Of a DNA stretch of 64,000 bases, positions 24,041 through 34,864 are shown one piece after another. Where the stretch lies: contig CAADRB010000010.1 of assembly GCA_900708905.1 (NCBI GenBank), forward strand, positions 370,316 through 434,315, given 5' to 3'. This DNA comes from Hymenolepis diminuta (lineage: Eukaryota; Platyhelminthes; Cestoda; Cyclophyllidea; Hymenolepididae). The stretch's first letter is position 1. Every line of letters begins with the position of its first letter. Both the position numbers and the translations under genes were made by a program. Below the pieces are notes generated by a model. The model did no database searches, was not told where the DNA came from, and was given only the letters and a program-made list of their open reading frames with translations.

Positions 24041-26144
24041 CTTTTAGAAGTAACATTTTCAGCTATTTGTCTAACATAAATCAACTCTTTAGCTTTGTTT
24101 GACTCCTCATTGCCCTATGTACTACTCTATGTGTTAGTTGTAACCTAACTAGATTAGAGTCCGAATAAATGCCAAAATTCGGACATTCCTGGCTTATTAT
24201 AGGAAAGTCCATGTTGGATGCCTGGATGAAAAAGTCGTATTCATTGATATTCGTGTTCTCCTTCTATTTTCTCGTCTCGGTTGTTTTTTTTGCAATGTAA
24301 GACTTTCTTCACTGATGTAATGATATGAAATATAGTTTCTGTCTCTATGATTTAGATATTGCTAGGCTACAGTTGACTCCGATCCGGAGGGATAAGGCCG
24401 AAGTACGGTTGCTTCAAGGCATTAATTTAACAGAGGTTTTTTATGTGCTAATAAAAGTCATCCTCATATTATCAACGTTCGGAGACAACCTGCGGGATTT
24501 GCTCATCTTGAGACAAAACAGCTCCGCGACTTTGAGCTTTGTCGGTATCCTTTTAGGTGAAGTAGTTAATTCGAAGATTTAAGTATCTTCCACCAATTCT
24601 CAAGTAAAAATTTGTATTTGTTTATTTTCCTCTGATTAAGGTTACTCAAGCCATCTGAATGCAGTCGTCAATTCTAGTCAATTTCTAGAGTTGTCTAATT
24701 TAATCCTGTTGTTTCTAATTTTTTTATTAAGTTATCAAGTATACGCTAGTTCTAAGGGAGCGACTTGGTTTTCCGACTCGAATTTCAACGGACTGGTCTT
24801 TGTGAGTTTTGGTTGAAAGCTTAAAAGCCTGATGAACACTTTTTATGGTGAAAATATTCATCAGAAATGAAGCCTAAATTAGGTACCGTTTCAAGGCCCG
24901 GATTCTCTTTTTTTAACCAGCAATATCGGCTCTTGAATATCTCTACCGCTATCAGCCTGGGAAACTTCTTTTTTCTCTGTTTTAGCTATCCTCATTCTGA
25001 TAGGCCCATTGTAAACGTAAAGAATTAAAATTTTTTGTTCACTCTCTTAACCTCGTTTGCTCCTTTAGCGTTTTAAAGGAGCAACTGATCTTGAAATAGC
25101 GTTATTTACCGCTTTTTCCATAACGAATTTTTTTCTTCTACTGGCCAAGATGGGAGGATGATAAGAACTTCAAAGACGTAGATAACAGAGCTCACTAAAA
25201 TTCACCCAAGATTATCTTTACTAATTTTATTCTGCCCTCTGTTAACTCAAGAGAAGACTTTAGTTTCATTGAAGACAAATACAAAATGATAAAGTCGGAG
25301 TTTTATCGGCCACACCAGCATTGGCCACACAACATGCACATATGTTGACCTCTATACCCTCAATCTTGGTAATGTAAATTAGAATCCGAGAGCATAATCT
25401 CTGCCTTAAACAAGTTTTGATTAGGATTTTGGTCAACAGACGTGAATGGAATGGATTTTCATGAATTGAAAATATTGATTGTCTTAATTCTTGGTCCTTT
25501 TGCTCATAATGAGTTAATTAAATGGAAACTTATTGGCACTTCGGGATTTGATATGATGAGTACATTCTAAATGCTTCTCTTAAAGCTTTTTCGACCACAT
25601 ATTAATTTCAACAATTATAATGTGAAGTTATTTTTAAGTTCGAATTCTTATGTAAACTAATTGCAGTTAGTGAATTTTAGGCCTTTTTACCCAGAAAACA
25701 CATATCGACTTCTACTCGCCTCCAACTCGCGTTGATTCACCGAATCTAGTCTGTTATTTAAGACCCCGATTTTGTGCACTCAGTGCAATACCGTGGTATG
25801 AGCTACAGGTCTTCTCCCATCTAGGTCTAAGTAACCGTATCCGTGGTATCATAACAATGGGGCTCCAGCACCAACCTAGATCACACCAACAAATATCTAC
25901 CAATATAACAGTAACCACACCCCGATTATTAAATACAATATTCGTCTGCGTGCATGACTAGCTTAGATACTCACTAAACAGATCCTAAGACACACGTTAC
26001 AAATACCACCAGGAAACCTACTCATATGATACTTTTCTGAGTTCCTCCAATTAACTAGCTGACCAAATCCCACTAACAAAATTCCTTTATCCCAACCAAC
26101 ATAGTCAAAATAAAGACAGGCATTCAAACAGCTACATAAAACGA

Positions 26145-26150
26145 TTTATT
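26145..26150 (-). terminator. Polyadenylation signal AATAAA of the RBM15-like gene
   Basis: TTTATT on the plus strand gives AATAAA on the minus strand about 51 bp past the stop codon at 26201, a normal position for the 3' end of this gene. Confidence 0.6.
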
Positions 26151-26200
26151 AACAGGAAAAACAATTCTCTTTTCATATCTCTTTAGAACTGTATGTCACG

Positions 26201-29200
26201 TTACATAAAACCCGAGTTCTTCGATAGGAGGATGACAAGATAATTATCTCCTGCCTCCACTCGTTTCTGGCGCAAACAACCAACACCTCCTTCCACAAGA
26301 AGTGCAACCGAGAGATCTCCAGGAGGTAGGACATGCAGTACCCTTGAGTGTTCACTATCCAACGACGACTGTTGCTGTTGGTCTTCGCCATCACCCTGTC
26401 TTTCCAGTCCATCAGCACTGACTACCACTACGCCAGCAGCCTCTTTACTTGCCAAATAGGTGATCAAATCAGTCAATTTACGATTATGATTATCTGCATC
26501 CTCCGCTTTAACAACAGTAGGCACAACCTCATTCGCCGATTCTGTAGCCAACAGCATACAAAAGTCCCCATGACTAACCGTTTTGATTCGCTTCTTAATC
26601 TCCTCACATTTGGCGACGTTCAACCGCAAGCGCTGGCTAATTCTTAACAGGGGTGAATTCATTGATGCAGCCGATGCCGGAGTTTTGCTCTCCGAAACAG
26701 TTATATCTCCCTCCGCCTTCTCTTCCGATTCTCCTGCTTCCCCGATCTCAGCTTCCTCTTCATCATCCGGGGGAGTCTGAGGGGGTTTAGGATGATGTCT
26801 TGGGAAGAGTTGATCAGCTAGGGCTGTATCACCAGTAACAGCATACAAATGGCATGAAAAGTTACTCTTCTTCAATGCAAAGACGGCTTTCCATACTGGC
26901 CCAGAGAGACGAGAGGTGACTTCGTTGATACTGCAGGATGAGGTGACCTCCGGCATACCGACAACATCCTCAGAAACACCAACTGCTGGAGAACGCGTAC
27001 GGGAATGAGATTGTGGAGGTGTCAGTGACCTTGAAGTATGACCCCCGTCACCACTGGCAGAGGGACTCCTTGCTGCCCCTCTAGAGGAAGATGAGAATGA
27101 CCTTGACCTCCTTCCTAATGACCTTCGAAGAGGAGAACGTGAAACAGAGCGTTGGTGTCGATTACTCTCCCTTTTGAAACGCTGTTTCCTACTATCCAAA
27201 GCACCTGGGCGTCCACGACGGAGGGAATCAATTGTACCCGAGTTGATCATATGAGATTCGTCTGTAAAGTCAACACGGAGTCGATGATTACCCCCCGTGC
27301 CAATATGAACTCCACGAAGAGCGTTAGCCGCAGATGCTGCATCTTCAGGTGTATAGAAGAGGATATTAGCATAGCCCTTTCCCGAGGGCCATATGATCTT
27401 CTTGGGTCGAGAAACACGCTCTACTAGGGAGGCGAAATTCGGATAAGTCGTCCAGGGTCCAAGGCCACCCACCCACAAGCATCGAGTGGGCGAAACTTTC
27501 CCATAACCGACTTTACAAACATAGCCATCAATACGCTTGCCAGCCATCCCCAACTTGGCTCTATAGGCCATACTAACGTTAACAAACTTAATAAATGCAT
27601 AGGCCGGTTCATTGGGACTTCCATTTTGCGGGTGTTTTATGTCGATGTCCTCAATGATTCCATAGACGTCAAAAACTTGCTGCAACTGAGAAGCCCGAAT
27701 ACCTGGAGGGAGATTACCCACAAATAGAGTTCGAGTTGCAGTGGGATCATCCTCGGGAGTAGGATGGCCATCAGTGGTGGGAGCAGCGGTAGATCTGCGG
27801 CAGTCACTCCGATAGGAGGAAGAAGGGGGTGACAGACGATCACGAGTCCTACTACTGTGGTAACTGCCGCCACCACCCCCGCCACCGCCACTGCCTCGGC
27901 GATCATAAGGGGGTGAGCGGTTGTCACCACCACAGCTTTTGAGAGGGTGATGAGAACCACCGAGTCCAGAAAGCTGGAAAGCGGATCCATTTGATGGACT
28001 TTGACCCCCTCCAATAGCCGCTGCGATTGCTGCCGCATTCATGGCAGCAGCGGCCACGGCTGCAACAGCTGAAGAGTTTGGAGAGTACATGTTGGTGGAA
28101 GACTTGGGATTCGATGCAGAGAAAGTTGCATTCAAAGCTGCTGCTGCCGCTGCGGCAAACACTGGGTCGATTTTTGTGCCAGAAGGACCGATCAAATCGC
28201 CACTTCCCATCAAGCTTTGAAGAAATCGGTCTGAATGGGACCCTTGATCGTACATATCTGAAGATCGATTTCCCCCACTGCAAGACAAAGAAAGATAATA
28301 AATTAAAATATGGTACAGGCAGTGAAATAGTTGCGCACTGCAATGATTTACCGTTGTTAGCTATATTCTACTCGCAAATAACTAGCTTATTTTAAGTGAA
28401 ATATCATATACGTCTTATCATACATATAAAACTTACTCTCACTAAAGTGAACTTGCTAAGTGTTTATGTGAGAGGAACATTCCTTTGGAGGAATCATTGA
28501 ACCCAAATGTTAAAAGAGAAGTGAGAGGTATGATAAAGGAAAGAAAGCAAACAACAACAGCGAGATGTTTTGATAGGCGACACGTAAGGACATCAACGGA
28601 TAAGAGTTCCACAAGAACCACCATCACATTAGTCGATTAAAACTGCGAGTGGAAAATCCATTCTAAACATAAGTTTGAACGGCGAAAAGGAAGACCACTA
28701 ATGGCAGTCTTGTAGACCACGGACATTTCAGTAAACAATATACACATAAGGTTCCCTCATCAAGTTATCAAAATTTTCAATATATCCTCCAAGACACGGC
28801 AGTAAAAAGATGTTTAACTCCTTAAAGTGGAATCCCGAACAACGGCGAAGAGTTTTGAGACAAAACATCATCCATTATAGTGGATAAAGCAGTGGAATGC
28901 CAAAATCGATCATAAAAGATTTGTTTGAGATTGACAGTTTAATTAGTTTCAATTTTATTCCATGGGAGCAAGTGATACCAATCCGAATTTGCAGCTCACA
29001 TGCCAGAGTGTAGGACAACAAAATCAAATAATTTACCTGTTTCCAGAACGTTGGTTAAATCTTCGAACAGGAGGTCCAGAACGAAAACTTCCTGATCCAC
29101 TGTGTCGCCCTGAATCATCAAAATCCCTTTGCGAACGAGAAAAAGATGAACCTCCACTGCGCGGATTATGTCTTTCATAGGAAGGCGATTGCTGTATGGG

Positions 29201-29317
29201 TCTAGATCGGCTGCCCTGTACTCCATAATTCCTATAGCTATTTGAATCTCTTCCATTTGATTCATCACGTCGATATCGACTGTGAATCGAGGAGTCTCTT
29301 CTAGCAATCCTTTTCAT
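26201..29317 (-). CDS. RBM15: RBM15/Spenito-type SPEN-family RNA-binding protein
   Basis: Two exons, 29317-29037 and 28277-26201, join in phase 2 over a 759-bp intron to give about 785 residues. The N-terminal 94 residues are Arg/Ser/Gly rich; an alanine-rich and glycine-rich stretch follows. An RRM starts near residue 276 with RTLFVGNLPPGI, and a second follows at about 358 with RCLWVGGLGPW, the signature of SPEN-family RRM3. An RS-rich linker leads to a SPOC domain from about residue 555 (GPVWKAVFALKKSNFSCHLY) to VLHVLPPGDLSVALL and a short tail. The family recruits the m6A methyltransferase complex and silencing factors to RNA in the nucleus. RBM15 normally has three RRMs; RRM1 is not visible. 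It may be lost or lie on an upstream exon, since an acceptor-like CAG with open frame precedes the chosen ATG. Confidence 0.9.
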
Positions 29318-29723
29318 GACGATAGTAATCTGGCGGATATCACGCTGATTTTAATTGGTCGTAACTATTATGCCATATTGTTTGTAAAACTTTCAAAATC
29401 ATTTTTAATATACATGTTATTGTGCATTCAATATATTTCCAGTTTTTATCTTTTAATTTGTTTCTAATTTGTTCAGGATTAACGTATTTCCTAATTTTTG
29501 CATTCATGTAATTTAGTTGTAAGTAACAAGATAAGATCTTTTCAGCAGTTATAATTTTGTATCATTCATTTATTGAAGATATACTCCATTTTCGCAATTG
29601 ATTGCAGCTAAAAATCTTGAAATATTAATCAACTGCATTTCTTAACTTTTTATTAAAATTCGGTACTATTTTTATGCAAATGTGTACATTGAGTGATAAA
29701 CTGGTACACATATATTATTAGGT
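29318..29723. other. 5' flank of the RBM15-like gene
   Basis: The open frame continues about eight codons upstream of the chosen ATG to an AAAATCAG acceptor-like site near 29342, so an additional 5' exon is possible. Otherwise AT-rich, nothing recognised. Confidence 0.4.
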
Positions 29724-30056
29724 GTAATAACGTTAAGTTTATCGGGATCACCTCGGTCGAATATATGGAATAAATCAAGTCACTCATGTCGTCAGATCAA
29801 TTCGGAGGTGGCTGACAAGCCATCCCCAATTTATTTATAAGTAAATTTTGTTTATATACAAAACATTTCTCCTTTGGACGTCAGTCATGTCTCGTTGTCG
29901 GTGTCTCAGCGTAATGATAGACACCCGATTAGGTATCTATGTGCGAATACACAAACACACATCGGGACCGCCTGTAGACATTGTAGCGAAGATCTTATCG
30001 TCAGTCAATCATTTCTAATCGCTAGGTGATGATAGACATCTACTGGCTATAGCAAT
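29724..30056 (+). repeat. Dispersed repeat A, copy 2
   Basis: Matches 1311-1650 over its whole length, ending CTGGCTATAGCAATA. It is directly followed by the LTR-like copy at 30061, which appears to have inserted at or near its end. Confidence 0.7.
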
Positions 30057-30060
30057 AGGT

Positions 30061-30611
30061 TGTTGGAGTTAGATAACAACCAACGGTTTGCAGCTAACAA
30101 ATTACGACAANNNNNNNNNNNNNNNNNNNNNNNNNNNNNNNNNNNNNNNNNNNNNNNNNNNNNNNNNNNNNNNNNNNNNNNNNNNNNNNNNNNNNNNNNN
30201 NNNNNNNNNNNNNNNNNNNNNNNNNNNNNNNNNNNNNNNNNNNNNNNNNNNNNNNNNNNNNNNNNNNNNNNNNNNNNNNNNNNNNNNNNNNNNNNNNNNN
30301 NNNNNNNNNNNNNNNNNNNNNNNNNNNNNNNNNNNNNNNNNNNNNNNNNNNNNNNNNNNNNNNNNNNNNNNNNNNNNNNNNNNNNNNNNNNNNNNNNNNN
30401 NNNNNNNNNNNNNNNNNNNNNNNNNNNNNNNNNNNNNNNNNNNNNNNNNNNNNNNNNNNNNNNNNNNNNNNNNNNNNNNNNNNNNNNNNNNNNNNNNNNN
30501 NNNNNNNNNNNNNNNNNNNNNNNNNNNNNNNNNNNNNNNNNNNNNNNNNNNNTATCGTGGAGAATGTGAATAAAAGGTAATTCTGGAAAATGCATAGAGA
30601 GTTATCATTCA
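30061..30611 (+). repeat. Second LTR-like copy, broken by a gap
   Basis: The left end TGTTGGAGTTA...AACGGTTTGCAGCTAA and right end AATAAAAGGTAATTCTGG...TTCA match the 7649-8012 element, with unknown bases between. No matching target duplication is visible: AGGT precedes but GTCT follows. Confidence 0.55.
30111..30552. other. Assembly gap (442 N)
   Basis: Run of unknown bases. It lies wholly inside the LTR-like repeat, so the true length may differ from 442. Confidence 1.
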
Positions 30612-31406
30612 GTCTCCTTTGCATAACTATTGGCCGTAGCCTAATATTCTTCGAGTATATATCTTCTTCTTCAAAAATCAAAAGTCCAGTTTGTCATTTA
30701 GAGACTTATACCTTTTCTTTACCTCCACTTCAGTTCAGGTGATTTCTGGTCTTGCTAAAATAATACTTCCTCACTACTCTCTTGCCTCGTTTGCATCTTG
30801 TTATTTTGTGAACAGTTAGTATCTCATAAGGTTTTATTTGCTGAATGCTAGATATACGGATGAAATGATTTTAGATTCAATTGGAAGCACTAAATATTTC
30901 TTTTCCTCATTGACTTCCATTGATGGGGATATATAAATGCTTTACCTTCAGTAAATTGAGAGCTATCACGTTTGCCTCATAAATGAACTTCGGCATTAAT
31001 TTCTGTCGATGTAGATAATTTAGTAATAGAATTTTCAAAGACTAAGCACCATGGTAAGCTGGATGATCTAAACTTAAATAGACATAGGCAAACATCCATA
31101 CATACATATTTACTAACTATGCATGAGATATTATAAGCTATCAATGTAAAAGACGGTCACAAAATGGTGTCAGTTATTTAGTAAAATTATCAGAACGGTT
31201 ATTAGATATTCAAAAACTATTATTGGTCATTTAAGAACTTGCGTAAGACCCTCCTAAATTGTATTTTACCTTTTGTTGTTTTAATCATCTTAAACTGCGG
31301 TATTTGTTTGTAAAATACCAATTAGATCAGGGGGTGTTTGGTCTAACACCTATTCAGTTTCCAGTGGATTGTCATTCACTAAATACTTTGTCCTTAGGTT
31401 TAAAAC
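30612..31406. other. 5' flank of ZMAT2, no gene seen
   Basis: About 800 bp of AT-rich sequence. A CCTTAG acceptor-like site at 31393-31398 sits 8 bp before the ZMAT2 ATG and could be a spliced-leader trans-splice site or the end of a 5'UTR intron; the sequence alone cannot decide. Confidence 0.4.
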
Positions 31407-31985
31407 ATGGCTGACGATCATCGTCGAAAGTGGGATCGGTCTTATTTTGAGAAACTTGCTGAGCAGAGATCGACGGAAGAACTAGAAGCACTTCGCAATT
31501 CTCGAGCCGAGAAGGAGGCACTCAAGCGTCAAGATCTCAAGGCTCGTGAATACACAGTTAATCTTGAATCAAATTTGAATAAATCTCAAGTGATTGCAAA
31601 AACCGGACCCGGTAGCTCCCAAGCTGGTTATTATTGCAATGTCTGCGATTGTGTGGTTAAGGACTCAATTAACTATCTCGACCACATAAATGGCAAAAAG
31701 CATCAGCGTAATCTCGGAATGTCTATGCGTATTAAACGATCGACACTTGATGAAGTAAAAGGCCGTTTCGCCATGCACAAAAAGGCCCAAGAACAGAAAG
31801 CACAGGAGTATAACATTGATGAAAGAATGAAACAAATCGCAGAGGAAGAGGAGAAGTTGAAAGCATACAGAAAGGAGAAGAGGAAGGAGAGAAAAAGGAA
31901 AGCGGAAGATTCTGATTTCTTGGACGAGGATGTTGCATCTGCAATGGGTTTCGGTGGATTTGGTTCTTCAAAAAAGCCCCGTTAA
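31407..31985 (+). CDS. ZMAT2: ZMAT2, U1-type zinc finger splicing factor
   Basis: Uninterrupted 192-residue frame, close to the human length of 199. The N-terminal RRKWDRSYFEKLAEQR motif leads to a U1-like C2H2 finger YYCNVCDCVVKDS...HINGKKHQRNLGM near residues 71-100. A Glu/Lys-rich helix follows, and the tail MGFGGFGSSKKPR is diagnostic of the family. ZMAT2 (yeast Snu23) is a component of the spliceosomal B complex, associated with the U4/U6.U5 tri-snRNP, and acts during activation near the 5' splice site in the nucleus. The gene lacks introns in the coding part, unlike its neighbours. Its stop is 51 bp from that of the convergent tetraspanin, so the 3'UTRs probably overlap. Confidence 0.95.
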   Translation: MADDHRRKWDRSYFEKLAEQRSTEELEALRNSRAEKEALKRQDLKAREYTVNLESNLNKSQVIAKTGPGSSQAGYYCNVCDCVVKDSINYLDHINGKKHQRNLGMSMRIKRSTLDEVKGRFAMHKKAQEQKAQEYNIDERMKQIAEEEEKLKAYRKEKRKERKRKAEDSDFLDEDVASAMGFGGFGSSKKPR

Positions 31986-32036
31986 TATTATTGTGCGGTT
32001 CGTTTGTGATTTTCCTGTAAATATTATTTTTATATA

Positions 32037-33140
32037 TCACCTATACAGTCTTCTTTTGTTTTTGGGTATATCTCTGTATCGCAGCATAAGTAGAACGGCA
32101 CATACAAGGACTGGAATCTGAAATTTGGAATTAATTTTTTGTTGAATGTGCTTACCAATAGCATACTAGCGATGAATGTAAGGGAACCGATCGGTACACT
32201 ATATCTACTGAGATAAGATTTGATTGCCGAAAAACATCCCTAGGAAAGGAAATCAATTTTCATTAAATTAGATTTACCCTATAGTAAACTGCATCGTTAT
32301 GGGCACCAGCAGAAAATCTTGGTGGTCCGTATTGCCAACTTTGACACTGTTCGATACTCTTAAACTCCCCAGTCGGATAACCAGTAAGAGGGTCAATTAG
32401 AGTAAGACAGCAAGATTCTGGAACTCTTTTGTAGAATAGGCTAGTACCTAGAAGAAACGGAAAAGACGAGCTATATACATATGACTTTTCTGTTACCTGA
32501 TAAGAGTAAACTGACGTTATAGAAGTAAGCGTTGACAGATAGGTCCCACCAAGAACCGCGATATGCTGTCCATCCGTTATCATCCACAGCACAACAACGT
32601 AATTGGGACTGCATGTAGTTCCAAGCGTCTGTTATAAGTCCTTTTTTGCCATAGTCCCTGAATAGTGTATTGTTCATCTCAGTTCTTACTGCAGTTTGGA
32701 GCTTAAAGAAATATAATAAATCGAATTATAATCGTACCGGATTGGGGAAGACGAGCAAACTTATTCCACCACAGAATGTTGTGAGTATCAAAATACATGT
32801 TCCTATTATGTACTAAGGGAACGATAAATTAGTTGAATCGTTACCAAAATAAGCATTGATGTACTGTATCGTTTTAGGGCAATTGATCCCCAAGCAGGAA
32901 GAACGATTAAGAAAGTTGAGCAGAAAAGGACAACGTAGGATCCAGCATTAAATAGATAGTTCCCAAGTGTTTCAGGAGTATTTGCTTTGTTTAACGATAT
33001 CACAACGGTTATAGCAAGTAGAACAGAGCCAATTAACTTTGATTAATGATTAAGTGTAAAACAGGCTATCTTACCCCCAATAATAAATTAATAAAAAATA
33101 TGTACAGTCTTAGAACGGAAGACTTGAGATAATGTTTCAT
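32037..33140 (-). CDS. Tetraspanin, seven exons with micro-introns
   Basis: Seven exons join in phase: 33140-33075, 33036-32845, 32812-32738, 32701-32497, 32447-32278, 32239-32156 and 32117-32037. Introns are 38, 32, 36, 49, 38 and 38 bp; the protein is about 290 residues. Four membrane segments are clear: TM1 from LYIFFINLLLG across intron 1 into GSVLLAITVV; TM2 around YVVLFCSTFLIVLPAWG; TM3 IIGTCILILTTFCGGISLLVF; TM4 IGSLTFIASMLLIPVLVCAVL. The large extracellular loop has the cysteine pattern RCCAVDD...ESCCL...QCQ...GCF. The usual CCG motif is CCA here, and TM3 lacks the common acidic residue. Tetraspanins organise membrane microdomains and in parasitic flatworms are abundant tegument proteins. 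The subfamily is not assigned. Confidence 0.88.
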
Positions 33141-34864
33141 GATCTGGTAGAAAAAATATATCACATACGGAAAAAATAACACGAAATCAGTACAACTGTA
33201 TGAGGCGGAAACGGCCTTATAAATCACAAACAGATAAGCCGAAGTTGATTATTTTAGCTCATTCTATGGACAGACTAAAATTTTGCTTGATTATTTTAGA
33301 TTGTATTGACTGTTAATCTGCTTTTTATGCAGAATTATCTCGTATATTAAATATTTGCATTATTATTTAATAACCGGCCTTACATGGCGACAAAAATCTC
33401 AGAAGGAAATCGTTTATTGTGAACTGACAACTGTTTCATTATTAAAGCTATTTATGTTTCAGTGCATCTCTAGATTCGAAATAGGTCTTATATTTATGCA
33501 TCTAGATTGTCAGTCTCGATGTTGAAATATAGTTAGAGTGCATTATTTCCAACAGATAGAGTTCTGAAGTACACATATTATTGATGTTTCCTAGGAATCT
33601 GAGCTTAAAAGCAAGAACAAGTCAAAAGAGGGGGGTGATTACACGGCTTTTATGAAAAGTAACATGGTGGGGTAGCTACAAAGGCATTTGAATTTTGTGT
33701 GCCAAAAATAGTGCTAGCCAGTGGTTTTCACTTTACCCTTTAGTGCATGTAACCGTGGGATCCAGTGGTGGGAGCTAATGTAAAAGCTGGATTGCATTAG
33801 CTGACATTTGGATAGTTGGAGCCTGATGTTAACATAAATCCTAATCTGATTTGGCAGCCTCACGTTTTTTGCATGTCTTAATTCAAGGAACTTAATACCA
33901 ATGATCTACGTGCACATTTGCAGTGGCAAAAACAAACACTGTAATAGCTTACTTTTATTTAGGATTAATGGAAATTTTATTATAATAGAATCGGGACAAC
34001 ATAAAATAAATTAGTTGTTGCAAACTTTAACGGCTAATAAGAGTTTTATAGCAGAACACCAAGAGCTGACTAGACCAAAATGTATTGACTTATTCCTTCT
34101 ATGTAGCCCCGGCCTATGTTAATCTATTACGAAACAGATACTACACGTGATATTAGCTCAAAGAACCTAGAAGTTGATGTTAAGTCGACTTATAACAATA
34201 CCGGATATTTAACCGTCAGTTGACATATACAAAATTTAGCATTTTCAATGTGTTAAATGATTTTAGGATGAGAAGAAACGCGAAAGACTTACGTAATTCT
34301 TAAATATTTTCCTATATTGGACAAATAAGGGGAAGCTTTGACAGCCACTGACTTTGTGTTAGAGTCCTGTCAAACAGCACGTCTATCCCTATTCAAAAGG
34401 ATAAACACAGAGTAAATGGAATGATATTGCCTTATTTGTAGTTAACCTGTACTTAATTGCATTGAAAATGCTCCATGTTCATTGGAAATTACTAACTGGA
34501 AATCAGAAACGGACGCGCTTTCAGCGATATATGAGAAAAATGTAGAGGAAGAGTTCGGCAGGCATCGTCACAACTTTAAGTATCACATTTTCTTATCTTA
34601 TCGGTCTCCAAATAGCTATTAATGGAGGCGTTATAATTATTGTCAGAAAGAATTAATACGTAAATGCGTAAATTACGACAGTTTCGAAATATTCATTTAG
34701 ATTAACATTGTGACATCTGGAATTTATAACAGTTTATGAATAAGATCATCAATTATTGCCCAAAGTATTCTATTACTTTGTGATAAGTAATGCGGCTGTT
34801 TATTTGTCTCTGTGTTTGGTGGGGTGTTTGATCGTCACTAAAATATTATTCCTGGGACGGTGGG
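33141..34864. other. Divergent intergenic region, nothing recognised
   Basis: 1.7 kb between the 5' ends of the tetraspanin (minus) and FAM91A1 (plus). It presumably holds both promoters. I see no repeats that align elsewhere in the window and no exon-like frames. Confidence 0.45.

Larger units (their letters stand above)
20950..26144. other. Intergenic, no supported gene
   Basis: Several hydrophobic short frames (for example around 23377-23655 on both strands and 24325-24582) lack domains or splice context. The stretch holds one member of repeat pair D (22655-22745) and a tRNA-like A-box element at about 23960-24040, listed separately. Confidence 0.4.

Noticed and set aside
30047..30681. 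Long frames spanning the first gap
   Set aside because: They exist only because unknown bases contain no stop codons.
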